21,575 nucleotides of DNA from Methanomassiliicoccus sp. UBA345 (lineage in GTDB: Archaea > Thermoplasmatota > Thermoplasmata > Methanomassiliicoccales > Methanomassiliicoccaceae): positions 1,652 through 23,226 of the forward strand of contig DATD01000032.1 in the NCBI GenBank assembly GCA_002504525.1, written 5' to 3'. The notes beneath the pieces are model-generated. The model was not told the origin of the DNA. It searched no databases and saw only the letters and a list, made by a program, of their open reading frames with translations. A program made the translations under genes and the position numbers. Positions 7,086-13,896 of the stretch are shown piece by piece. The number at the start of each line of letters is the position of its first letter. The first letter of the stretch is position 1.

Positions 7086-7763
7086 GTGCGCGTCACCCTC
7101 CTCTCATACACGCAGAACGCGGAGCGCCTGTGCTCGGCGGCCGCCCACTCCTGCTACTCCGAAAAGGGAGCGTCCGAGCTGATGGAGGAGACCGATGAGA
7201 AAAAGATCGAACGGCGCCTCTCCGCTCCGCTGGCGTCCGGACACCATTCCGTCATCGAGCACGCCTCGTACACGTTCTCGATCGAGGGAGTGAGCAGGGC
7301 GCTGACGCATCAGGCGGTCCGGCACCGTCTTGCTTCATTCTCTCAGCAGTCCCAGAGGTACGTGGGGATGGAGGACGCCGATTACATCGTTCCGGAGAGC
7401 ATCGCGCAGGACGAGGAGGCCGCCGCCCGCTACCGCCAACTGATGGAGCGCATCTGGGACGAGTATCGGTACCTCTCTGACAGGGTCCCGGCGGAGGACG
7501 CCCGCTACGTGCTCCCGAACGCCTGCGCCACCAACATCACGGTCACCATGAACGCCAGGGAGCTGTGGCACTTCTTCGAGCTGAGGTGCTGCAACCGGGC
7601 GCAGTGGGAGCTACGCGCCGTCGCCGACGAGATGCTCCGGCTGGCCAGGGAGGCGTCGCCGCTGATATTCGCCCGCGCCGGCCCGCCCTGCATATCAAGG
7701 GGGAAGTGTCCAGAGGGCAAGATGTCGTGCGGACGGCCGCGCACGGAGCTGTTGGCTCGTTGA
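7086..7763 (+). CDS. thyX: Flavin-dependent thymidylate synthase
   Basis: ThyX makes dTMP from dUMP using methylene-tetrahydrofolate (or an archaeal pterin), FAD and NAD(P)H. The 225-residue protein contains the signature RHRx7S as RHRLASFSQQS (Arg79 to Ser89), followed by QRY. It also has the conserved HHSVIEHASYTFSI upstream, and NACATNITVTMNARELWHFF and RCCNRAQWELRAVA downstream, which build the FAD and dUMP sites. The C-terminus has a cysteine pair region (PPCISRGKCPEGKMSC) that could bind metal or form disulfides. I chose GTG 7086 because the preceding AT-rich element predicts transcription starting there. ATG 7062 is in frame but would add proline/glycine-rich residues lacking homology and overlaps that element. 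The gene stands alone between TraB and S17e. Confidence 0.95.
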   Translation: MRVTLLSYTQNAERLCSAAAHSCYSEKGASELMEETDEKKIERRLSAPLASGHHSVIEHASYTFSIEGVSRALTHQAVRHRLASFSQQSQRYVGMEDADYIVPESIAQDEEAAARYRQLMERIWDEYRYLSDRVPAEDARYVLPNACATNITVTMNARELWHFFELRCCNRAQWELRAVADEMLRLAREASPLIFARAGPPCISRGKCPEGKMSCGRPRTELLAR

Positions 7764-7804
7764 TCCGTCCGCGGGGGCTGGGCCGAGCCGGGGCTCAGAA
7801 AAGG

Positions 7805-7813
7805 GTTAAATAG
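7805..7813 (+). promoter_or_regulatory. TATA-like element for the S17e gene
   Basis: GTTAAATAG in an otherwise GC-rich gap, about 40 bases before ATG 7852. It predicts a short leader, consistent with the Shine-Dalgarno sequence seen there. Confidence 0.5.
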
Positions 7814-7841
7814 GCTATCACCTTAACCAACCTCCTAGCCC

Positions 7842-7847
7842 AGGTGA
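7842..7847 (+). promoter_or_regulatory. Shine-Dalgarno sequence of S17e
   Basis: AGGTGA lies four bases before ATG 7852. It is one of the few clear ribosome binding sites at the head of a transcript in this window, where many other first genes look leaderless. Confidence 0.6.
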
Positions 7848-7851
7848 ACTC

Positions 7852-8043
7852 ATGGGAAACATCCGCTCCACTTACATCAAGAGGGTCGCTCTCGAGCTCG
7901 TTCAGAAGTACCCGTCGGTCTTCAACGACGATTTCGAGAACAACAAGTTGCTGGTATCCAAGCTGACCAATGTAGAGTCGACCACCATGCGCAACCGCGT
8001 CGCCGGGTACGTCACCACCTACTGGCAGAACATGGAACACTAA
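7852..8043 (+). CDS. rps17e: Ribosomal protein S17e (eS17)
   Basis: S17e is a small-subunit ribosomal protein found in archaea and eukaryotes and absent from bacteria. The 63-residue product is typical for the archaeal form. It shows the family pattern: IKRVALELVQKYPSVF, then DFENNKLLVSKL, then RNRVAGYVTTYW. It has its own TATA element and a good ribosome binding site and forms a monocistronic unit. A T-rich tract (8051-8058) follows the stop. This gene is the clearest domain-level marker that the window is archaeal. Confidence 0.96.
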   Translation: MGNIRSTYIKRVALELVQKYPSVFNDDFENNKLLVSKLTNVESTTMRNRVAGYVTTYWQNMEH

Positions 8044-8050
8044 GCGATCG

Positions 8051-8058
8051 TTTTTATT
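8051..8058 (+). terminator. T-rich tract after S17e, also a possible TATA element for the ABC operon
   Basis: TTTTTATT lies seven bases after the S17e stop, which suits archaeal T-tract termination. It is also centred about 26 bases before GTG 8081, suiting a TATA element for a leaderless ABC operon. Both roles are possible at once. Confidence 0.4.
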
Positions 8059-8080
8059 CGTATAACAGATAACCGCCCGG

Positions 8081-9034
8081 GTGGCCCCAGCTGTCGAAGT
8101 GCGCTCCCTTAGCAGGGTGTTCTCCGGGCGCAGGGATACGCTCGCGCTTGACAATGTCGACCTCACGGTAGAGGAAGGCGAGCTGTTCGGCCTGCTCGGC
8201 CCGAACGGGGCGGGCAAGACCACGCTGATCAAGATACTGTGCACTCTTCTTCTTCCTTCGAGCGGCACCGCCCGCGTCCTCGGGCACGACGTCGACGTCG
8301 ACGCCCGTCACATCAGGCGGCGCATCAATATGGTCTCCGGCGGGGAGATCTCTGGCTACGGCCTGCTGACCATCCGGGAGAACCTATGGATGTTCACCCA
8401 GTTCTACGGGGTCCCCGGCAAGGTGGCCAGGGAACGCATCGATACGCTGCTGGAGGCGTTCGGCCTGGAGGACAAGGCCGACGCCAAGCTGCGTACGGTG
8501 TCCACGGGCCAGCGGCAGAGGATGAACATCATAAGGGGCTTCGCCACCGATCCCGAGCTGATCTTCCTCGATGAGCCGACGCTCGGCCTTGACGTGGCGA
8601 CGAGCATCGCCATACGCAAATACGTCCGGAACTGGCTGGGGGAGCGGGACGGCCGCACGATGGTGCTGACGACGCATCACATGAAGGAGGCCGATGAGCT
8701 GTGCGACAGGATAGCGATCATCGACCGCGGGAGGATCGTGGCGGTCGACACGCCGGCAGGGCTGAAGCGCCAGGTCGGCAGCGGCTCGTCGTTCCTGATG
8801 GAGACCACCACCTTCGATCCCGCTCCGCTGTCCTCGCTGCCCGGGGTCAGAGGGCTCACCGCCCGCCCCCTGGACGGGCATCTGCAGATACGGATGGTGC
8901 TGGATGACGAATCGGCCATCGCCGACGTTATCTCCGGCGTCGTCTCCTCCGGCGCCCGGGTGATCGGCCTCAGCAAGAGCGAGCCGACGCTGGAGGACGC
9001 GTTCATGCAACTGGTGGGGAGAGGGCTGGAATGA
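8081..9034 (+). CDS. ABC transporter ATP-binding protein (DrrA/CcmA-like, ABC-2 exporter)
   Basis: This 317-residue ATPase powers an ABC-2 type exporter. Visible motifs are Walker A GPNGAGKTT at residues 40-48, an SGGE sequence in place of a classical Q-loop near 86-89 followed by LLTIRENL (usual in this subgroup), the signature STGQRQRMN at 141-149, Walker B LIFLDEPTLGLD at 160-171, and the H-loop LTTHHM around 197-202. About 80 residues after the ATPase core form the extra C-terminal domain seen in DrrA-like proteins. The start is GTG 8081. No Shine-Dalgarno sequence is seen, and the AT-rich tract upstream suggests a leaderless start. The stop overlaps the next gene (ATGA, 9031-9034). The substrate is unknown; relatives export drugs, lipids or polysaccharides. 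Confidence 0.93.
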   Translation: MAPAVEVRSLSRVFSGRRDTLALDNVDLTVEEGELFGLLGPNGAGKTTLIKILCTLLLPSSGTARVLGHDVDVDARHIRRRINMVSGGEISGYGLLTIRENLWMFTQFYGVPGKVARERIDTLLEAFGLEDKADAKLRTVSTGQRQRMNIIRGFATDPELIFLDEPTLGLDVATSIAIRKYVRNWLGERDGRTMVLTTHHMKEADELCDRIAIIDRGRIVAVDTPAGLKRQVGSGSSFLMETTTFDPAPLSSLPGVRGLTARPLDGHLQIRMVLDDESAIADVISGVVSSGARVIGLSKSEPTLEDAFMQLVGRGLE

Positions 9035-9843
9035 GCGACTGGAGGATGAACGTCCGGGCCGGCCTGGCCCGCGCCTATGCCAGGGCGGTGGGCGCCACCA
9101 GGGAGCCGTCCTGGGTGGTGTTCGACGTTCTCCTCCCGCTGCTGGGCGTCGCTGCCTACATCTTCTACTACCGCGCCCTGGGCGCCGACCCTGCCTTCGA
9201 GGGCTTCGTCGTGCTGGGAGGCGCGATGACCGCGTTCTGGCTCAACGTGCTGTGGGGCATGGCGGCCCAGCTGTTCTGGGAGCGGGAGGTCGGGAACCTG
9301 CAGCTGTTCATGGTGTCCCCGATGTCGCGCATGGCCCTGCTGGCAGGCATGGCGCTGGGCGGGCTGTTCACCTCGTCGGTGAGGGCGCTAAGCACCCTGG
9401 TGCTTGGCATCCTTCTGTTCCAGGTGAACATGTCGGTGCCCGAGCCCGTCGCGCTCGCCGTGGTGTTCGCCCTCACCATGCTCGCCGTGTACGGCATGGG
9501 GATGATGCTCTCCTCACTCTTCCTGATGTACGGCAGGGATGCGTGGAACATCTCCAACCTGCTGCAGGAGCCCGTGTACCTAATGTCCGGATTCTACTTC
9601 CCGGTCAGGGAGCTTGGCCTTGCGGTCGGAGCGCTGGCATCGCTCATACCGATAACGCTGGGCCTCGATGCCATGCGGCAGCTCCTCTTCGGACAGGCGG
9701 CCAACGGCCTGCTGCCCGTGACGGTGGAGGCGGCCATCCTGGCGGTGCAGGCTGTCGTGTTCATCGTCCTCGCCCGATTCTCGCTCGACCGCATGGAGCA
9801 GCGCGGCCGGAGGGAGGGGAGGCTGACCCTGAGATGGCAGTGA
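9031..9843 (+). CDS. ABC-2 type permease, first subunit
   Basis: This 270-residue integral membrane protein forms half of the transport channel. Six hydrophobic segments can be read: around DVLLPLLGVAAYIFYY, VVLGGAMTAFWLNVLWGM, MALGGLFTSSVRALSTLVLG, VALAVVFALTMLAVYGMGM, VGALASLIPITLGLD and the last helix before VLARFSLDRM. The EVGNLQLFMVSPMSRMALL loop between helices two and three is the family coupling region that contacts the ATPase. The start overlaps the ATPase stop, and the stop overlaps the next permease gene by ten bases. It differs clearly in sequence from the second permease, so the exporter is probably a heterodimer. Confidence 0.88.
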   Translation: MSDWRMNVRAGLARAYARAVGATREPSWVVFDVLLPLLGVAAYIFYYRALGADPAFEGFVVLGGAMTAFWLNVLWGMAAQLFWEREVGNLQLFMVSPMSRMALLAGMALGGLFTSSVRALSTLVLGILLFQVNMSVPEPVALAVVFALTMLAVYGMGMMLSSLFLMYGRDAWNISNLLQEPVYLMSGFYFPVRELGLAVGALASLIPITLGLDAMRQLLFGQAANGLLPVTVEAAILAVQAVVFIVLARFSLDRMEQRGRREGRLTLRWQ

Positions 9844-10694
9844 GGGATCACCTGCGGACGCTGCGGATGGCCGCCTGGCTGGGCTGGCAGATCGAGTCCA
9901 ACTGGGCGCGTCCGCTCCTCTTCCTGCTGTACTCGTTCATACGCCCCATCGCGGCGACCCTGATCCTGGTGATCATGTACCTGATCATCAAGCAGGACGT
10001 GGCGTCCGACCCGGCGCTGTTCTCCTACGTGTACCTTGGAGCGACGTTCTACATGTTCGTGTCCGGCGTGGTGTTCGGGATAACCTACGTCATCCACGAG
10101 GACCGGGAGCACTACCAGACGCTGCGCAACATCTACATCGCGCCCATGTCCCTGTACGTGTACGTGATCGGCCGGGCCGCCGGCAAGACCGCGCTGGCGG
10201 CGCTGGCCGTCGTCATCTCCTTGGTGTTCGGCATCGCGGCCCTCGGCCTTCCGTTCGACCCGCTGATGGTCGACTGGCCCCTGTTCGCCGCGGCCATGCT
10301 GCTCGGACTGGCGTGCCTGACCGCCCTGGGACTGGCATTGGCGGGCGTCTCGCTGCTGACGGCCAAGCACTCCACCTCGATCAACGAGGGGGTGGGTGGG
10401 TTCGTGTACCTGTTCTGCGGAGCGGTCTTTCCCATCACCGTCCTGCCGGTCTGGGGGCAGGCCATCGGCCTCATGATACCGGTGACGTACTGGCTGGAGC
10501 TGGTCCGCCGCTCGCTGTACCCGGGAGAGGGCATCGAGGTGCTGGGCGGCCTGCAGGGCTTCGGCGACGGGACGATCCTCGCCTTCCTGGCCATCTCGAC
10601 GATGGCCTTCACCGCGCTGTCGCTGGCGATGTTCCGCTACGCCGACCGCATCGCCCGCCGGAAGGGCAAGCTGGACATGATCACGACGTACTAA
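9834..10694 (+). CDS. ABC-2 type permease, second subunit
   Basis: This 286-residue membrane protein is the second channel half of the exporter. It has an N-terminal amphipathic stretch and about six transmembrane segments, including PLLFLLYSFIRPIAATLILV and LAALAVVISLVFGIAALGLP. The loop EDREHYQTLRNIYIAPMSLY is the counterpart of the coupling region, and GGFVYLFCGAVFPITVLPVW is the conserved ABC-2 segment. ATG 9834 lies inside the end of the first permease, giving a ten-base overlap and tight coupling. The frame is open much further upstream, but that part lies inside the first permease and has no homology. The stop TAA shares the bases CTAA (10691-10694) with the stop of the convergent cysteine-rich gene. 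Confidence 0.88.
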   Translation: MAVRDHLRTLRMAAWLGWQIESNWARPLLFLLYSFIRPIAATLILVIMYLIIKQDVASDPALFSYVYLGATFYMFVSGVVFGITYVIHEDREHYQTLRNIYIAPMSLYVYVIGRAAGKTALAALAVVISLVFGIAALGLPFDPLMVDWPLFAAAMLLGLACLTALGLALAGVSLLTAKHSTSINEGVGGFVYLFCGAVFPITVLPVWGQAIGLMIPVTYWLELVRRSLYPGEGIEVLGGLQGFGDGTILAFLAISTMAFTALSLAMFRYADRIARRKGKLDMITTY

Positions 10695-11017
10695 CGGTAC
10701 GCCTCGTGCCCGCACCGGCACCGCTCCGGCGACATCCCGCAGGCGAAGCAGCGCGGACCCGCCATGGCCAGGCCGTCAGCGCACCGGGCGCTGTCGGCCA
10801 GCTGCACCGCCGCGGACGGCCGGTTCATCTCCTGGAAGTCGTGCGACAGGTCGTCCATGACCTCCTCGAAGCATGACGCGCAGAGGGTCCGAGCGCCTTT
10901 GGGCCTCTCGCGGTCCCCGGAGCGGACGAACATCACTCCGCGGTCGATGTCCCCGTCGCAGCGATGGCATTTCCTCTTCCTCTCCGCGACCTCCACCCAC
11001 ATGCGATAGTCTTTCAT
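10691..11017 (-). CDS. Small cysteine-rich (double zinc-ribbon-like) hypothetical protein
   Basis: I do not recognise this 108-residue protein. It contains two possible metal sites. The first is CHRC at residues 17-20 with CASC at 46-49, a spacing typical of treble-clef or zinc-ribbon folds. The second is CFAC at 90-93 with CRC at 100-102, close to the C-terminus. Between them is an acidic helix (EEVMDDLSHDFQEM). The composition is hydrophilic and no membrane segment or signal is seen. ATG 11017 is preferred: a TATA-like CTTAACC lies at about 11051-11057 on this strand and upstream residues would run across the tRNA promoter. It converges on the ABC operon with a four-base overlap and diverges from tRNA-Arg. 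Confidence 0.68.
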   Translation of the reverse strand: MKDYRMWVEVAERKRKCHRCDGDIDRGVMFVRSGDRERPKGARTLCASCFEEVMDDLSHDFQEMNRPSAAVQLADSARCADGLAMAGPRCFACGMSPERCRCGHEAYR

Positions 11018-11109
11018 GGCATCCCTTTCACTCCGAAAGGAGGGAAGGGTTAAGCCCCTTTTCCTGTCGTTATGGATGATGATAATCAGCCAGGACGGAC
11101 GACGGAGGG

Positions 11110-11122
11110 CGAAACATATTAA
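11110..11122 (+). promoter_or_regulatory. BRE/TATA promoter of tRNA-Arg
   Basis: CGAAA (a BRE-like purine-rich element) is followed by CATATTAA, 25 bases before the tRNA 5' end. The same CGAAA plus TATA layout precedes the tRNA-Thr gene. Confidence 0.6.
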
Positions 11123-11146
11123 AGGAGGATACGAATCAGGAATCAA

Positions 11147-11223
11147 GCCCGCGTGGGGTAGCTTGGATATCCTAAAAGATTGCGGATCTTTGGACTTGGG
11201 TTCGAATCCCAGCGCGGGCGCCA
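11147..11223 (+). tRNA. tRNA-Arg (anticodon GCG), CCA encoded
   Basis: The acceptor stem GCCCGCG (11147-11153) pairs perfectly with CGCGGGC (11213-11219), followed by G73 and an encoded CCA. The D arm contains GGGTAG and the loop GG. The anticodon stem AAAGA/TCTTT closes the loop TTGCGGA, which reads anticodon GCG for CGC arginine codons. The variable loop is four bases. The T arm TTGGG-TTCGAAT-CCCAG is standard. There is no intron. The gene ends five bases before the 3' end of the convergent NFACT gene. Confidence 0.95.
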
Positions 11224-11228
11224 CTTTC

Positions 11229-13139
11229 TCATTCCATTCCTACGCGCTCCACGATCTCCACTTCTCCGGGGGGAAGAATCCTCGCTATCTCCTCCTCAGG
11301 CACCTCGAACGCGCGGGACAACTGCGCTGACGCCTTGCTGCGTACGGCTTTTGCGGGCCGGATGATGACATATTTGGACGAGCGGCCGACGATGCTGGAT
11401 CGCGGTCCGCACATGATCTTCCGGGCCCCTTCGTACTCGACCTCCCCGATGGCCAGCTCCAGCTGCAAGTGGTAGATATAGTTCCTCTTGCCCCGGATGA
11501 TGAACGCCCCCCGGGGGACGAACTCCCCCGCCTGGGCCATCTTGCTCACCTGGTCCGGCAGCACCCAATACGCCGTCCCCTCGCTCGCGCCGGCCGTCCA
11601 CGCCTTGGAATGGGATAGGGCGAAGGCGCACACCTCCTCCATCTCCTCGTCCGACGCGTTCTCGCCGTCCATCACCACCACGCTGGGCGCTCCGTGGACG
11701 TCGGCGTGCGCATACCGGTCAGCGGGCTTGAGGTGCTTCTTGACCAGCTGGTCGTTGGAACGCGCGTCCCGGCCGGAGAGCACCAGCCGCCCGCCAGAGG
11801 TGACGAACCACTTGTACCGCTCGAACCAGAACTCCTTGGTCTTGCGGGCCACGTGCTTCTCGGCCAGGCGCTGCTTCTCTCCCTCCTTGGTCCTCTTGGC
11901 GAGGCGGGCCTCGGTGTCCTTGATGGCGTTCTTGGCCCCCTCCATCTTGTCCCTGAACTCCTTCGATGTCCGGTACAGCAGGTCGGCGTTGCCCTCCACC
12001 CCGAGGGTGTAGTCGAGATCGACCTCCTTTCCCGATATGCTCGCCTTCAGGACGTGCTCCTCTGGATCCACTGACAGCACTCCAGGGATCGCCGCCCCCT
12101 CGGTCCGGGCGGCGTCCCAGCCCATACCCTTCAGCTTCGACGCGGCCATGAGCAGCGCATCGGTTCCCATGTAGTCGGAGTAGATGGCCTCGGCCATCTC
12201 CACGAAGGTGCGGGCCTCGGCCTCCTGGGCCTCGATGGCCTTGCGCTGCTGCTCCAGCTGCCTCTGCAGCCTGGCCAGCTCGGCGTCCTCCTTCACCGGC
12301 GGCTCGATGGATGCGATGTAGGCGTGAATGGCGTCGGAGAACGTCTCGTGCTCCCGCGCCTCCTCGGTGGCGTACAGCAGCAGCGGTATGGGCGTGACGT
12401 CGATCGGCTTGCCGCCCTTAAGCACCTCGCGCGGCCGCCGCGAGGCCGCTGCCTCGTTCAGCATGAGGGCCAGCGCGTCGTACAGCCTCGAGACGTCTTC
12501 GTCGGACAGCTCCTTGGCCTTGACGCTCTTCTCCACCCCTGCTCTCCGGCAGGCCTCCTCGGCGGTCTGCCCTCCGACGTTGATGGCGGTGGCCAGGGTT
12601 CGCACCGCATCGGACGTGGAGCCGAGGACGGTCTTCCGGAAGGAGGAGGCGTCCATGGCGGTGGGGTCGAACCGGGACGGGGGGAAGAGGTATTCGACGC
12701 CCGGCCGTATCTCGCGGTGGCGCCACTTCCTCGACACCACGGAGCCGACGATCTTGCCCTCCGAGACGACGACGAGGTTCCCGCCGCCGAACAGTTCGAT
12801 GATGATCTGGAAGGACGCCGGACCCTTTTCGAGGTCTATCACCACCACCCGGTCGAACTCCCTCTGGCGGACCGATGAGATGCGCCCGTTGGTCAGCACC
12901 TTCCGCAGGTGCACCGCGAACTGCGACGGTATGTCCGGCATCTCCGGCCGCTCCGGCGATAGGTACAACCATCTTAGGTCCTGGAGGACGAGCTCCTTCC
13001 GTCCGGCGGAAGGGGTGTTGATGCGCAGCAGCATGTTCCTGCCGCCCCAGTGGAAGATCTTGTCGAGGTAGCCACCCACCAGCACCTGCATCTCGGAGGT
13101 CATGGCAAGAATGTCGAACGCGCTCATCTCGTCCTTCAT
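11229..13139 (-). CDS. rqcH: NFACT-family ribosome quality control protein RqcH (Rqc2/NEMF homolog)
   Basis: RqcH/Rqc2 binds stalled large ribosomal subunits and, in studied bacteria and eukaryotes, directs C-terminal tailing of the trapped chain. The 636-residue protein has the full NFACT layout. The N-terminal domain opens with MSAFDILAMTSEMQ and DKIFHW, and contains the Asp-Arg pair in REFDRVVVIDL (residues 96-97) that is essential for tailing in studied members. A helical HhH-like region follows, then a long charged coiled coil around 260-310 and a second one before KEFWFERYKWFVTSGG, which opens the NFACT-R domain (SGRDARSNDQLV, HADVHGAPSVVV). A C-terminal basic domain ends it. ATG 13145 is an alternative start, two residues longer; I prefer 13139 because it gives the usual MK-x-EMS opening. 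An archaeal tailing role is inferred from the family. Confidence 0.93.
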   Translation of the reverse strand: MKDEMSAFDILAMTSEMQVLVGGYLDKIFHWGGRNMLLRINTPSAGRKELVLQDLRWLYLSPERPEMPDIPSQFAVHLRKVLTNGRISSVRQREFDRVVVIDLEKGPASFQIIIELFGGGNLVVVSEGKIVGSVVSRKWRHREIRPGVEYLFPPSRFDPTAMDASSFRKTVLGSTSDAVRTLATAINVGGQTAEEACRRAGVEKSVKAKELSDEDVSRLYDALALMLNEAAASRRPREVLKGGKPIDVTPIPLLLYATEEAREHETFSDAIHAYIASIEPPVKEDAELARLQRQLEQQRKAIEAQEAEARTFVEMAEAIYSDYMGTDALLMAASKLKGMGWDAARTEGAAIPGVLSVDPEEHVLKASISGKEVDLDYTLGVEGNADLLYRTSKEFRDKMEGAKNAIKDTEARLAKRTKEGEKQRLAEKHVARKTKEFWFERYKWFVTSGGRLVLSGRDARSNDQLVKKHLKPADRYAHADVHGAPSVVVMDGENASDEEMEEVCAFALSHSKAWTAGASEGTAYWVLPDQVSKMAQAGEFVPRGAFIIRGKRNYIYHLQLELAIGEVEYEGARKIMCGPRSSIVGRSSKYVIIRPAKAVRSKASAQLSRAFEVPEEEIARILPPGEVEIVERVGME

Positions 13140-13164
13140 ATGCATCCCTTACCGGCGAGCCGGT

Positions 13165-13170
13165 CATAAG
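13165..13170 (-). promoter_or_regulatory. TATA-like element for rqcH
   Basis: CTTATG on the minus strand lies about 23-28 bases before the two candidate ATGs at 13145 and 13139, so the mRNA is probably leaderless or nearly so. Confidence 0.35.
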
Positions 13171-13221
13171 CCTTGCTGATGCGGGCGACACGTAACGGTG
13201 TTAGGCGAGCCCCGAGCGGGC

Positions 13222-13232
13222 GGTTAATTATA
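13222..13232 (+). promoter_or_regulatory. AT-rich element immediately before the 124-residue gene
   Basis: GGTTAATTATA lies only two bases before ATG 13235, too close for a leaderless start there. It would place a transcript start near 13255, beside an in-frame TTG at 13256. Either the true start is that TTG or this element is not the promoter. Confidence 0.3.
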
Positions 13233-13234
13233 CG

Positions 13235-13609
13235 ATGAAGGACAAGTGGGGAGCGTTGATCGACATCGAGGATGTCATACTGCAGCGCATCGAGCAGATC
13301 GAGGAGGACGACCCCGACCTGGAAGTGGGCTATGAGCTCATCGGGGAGGAGAACCGGGGCATAATCATCACCGCCCTGGAGGACGCCCTGGTCAGCGTGG
13401 AGTTCGTGGAATCGGACCTCAGCTGGCGGCGGGAGCTGGCGGAGAAGGAGTATCTGGATGCCGGGGACGAGGACATCCTGGTGGCGGTCATCGTGCCGAA
13501 CGACGCCTTCCTGGACGTGTACGGGCGGCTGAGGAAGCATGTTACCAGGGGCATCATGGTGCTGTCGTACGAGTCCCTCGGGATACTCTCCACGCCCATG
13601 GCCGGATGA
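13235..13609 (+). CDS. Conserved-looking acidic hypothetical protein, 124 residues
   Basis: I do not recognise this protein. It is acidic at the N-terminus (repeated Glu/Asp in DIEDVILQRIEQIEEDDPD), then reads as alternating strands and helices: GIIITALEDALVSVEFV, DILVAVIVPNDAFLDVYGRL, GIMVLSYESLGIL. This resembles a small alpha/beta cytoplasmic domain. There are no cysteines, signal peptide or membrane segments. ATG 13235 is the first start, but an in-frame TTG at 13256 fits the AT-rich element at 13222-13232 better and would remove seven residues. The gene diverges from rqcH. G+C and codon use match the neighbours, and no competing frame shows homology, so I believe it is coding. Confidence 0.7.
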   Translation: MKDKWGALIDIEDVILQRIEQIEEDDPDLEVGYELIGEENRGIIITALEDALVSVEFVESDLSWRRELAEKEYLDAGDEDILVAVIVPNDAFLDVYGRLRKHVTRGIMVLSYESLGILSTPMAG

Positions 13610-13716
13610 TCCGACGGAAGGACGCCTTCTGCCATGGTGCCCACCTCGCTCACTGGCCGCCCTCCGTTTCATGGCCGGGTACGCTCTCCTTCATATACCG
13701 GGCCGATTTGGATGGA

Positions 13717-13730
13717 CGAAACCTATATAA
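13717..13730 (+). promoter_or_regulatory. BRE/TATA promoter of tRNA-Thr
   Basis: CGAAACC followed by TATATAA (13724-13730), 29 bases before the tRNA 5' end. This is the best TATA box in the window. Confidence 0.7.
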
Positions 13731-13758
13731 TCGTTAAGCGGATTGGAGGTCTCCAACC

Positions 13759-13833
13759 GCCACTGTGGCTTAGCGGTATAGCGACGCCTTGGTAAGGCGT
13801 AGGTCGAGGGTTCAATTCCCTCCAGTGGCTCCA
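13759..13833 (+). tRNA. tRNA-Thr (anticodon GGT), CCA encoded
   Basis: The acceptor stem GCCACTG (13759-13765) pairs with CAGTGGC (13823-13829), followed by U73 and an encoded CCA. The D arm is GGCTTAGCGGTATAGC. The anticodon stem ACGCC/GGCGT closes the loop TTGGTAA, giving anticodon GGT for ACC threonine codons. The T arm is GAGGG-TTCAATT-CCCTC. There is no intron. U73 is usual for archaeal tRNA-Thr. Confidence 0.96.
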
Positions 13834-13852
13834 TTTCCAACTCACTTCATCT

Positions 13853-13861
13853 ATTTTATAA
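13853..13861 (+). promoter_or_regulatory. TATA-like element for the Ig-repeat surface protein
   Basis: ATTTTATAA lies about 20 bases after the tRNA-Thr CCA and about 40 before ATG 13897. The gene thus appears to have its own promoter rather than depending on the tRNA transcript. The T-run may also end the tRNA transcript. Confidence 0.5.
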
Positions 13862-13896
13862 ACAAGCACCATGATTCCGACCCAGGATGGGATGGG

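Noticed and set aside
9594..10721. 375-codon minus-strand frame antisense to the second permease
   Set aside because: The product is a low-complexity Gln/Arg/Gly/Val mixture typical of the shadow of a hydrophobic membrane gene.
11147..11223. Possible intron in tRNA-Arg
   Set aside because: The anticodon stem is five perfect pairs and the loop is exactly seven bases, so no insertion is present.
13789..13896. Upstream extension of the surface-protein frame into tRNA-Thr
   Set aside because: It would overlap the tRNA and place charged residues before the signal peptide. ATG 13897 gives a normal signal sequence.
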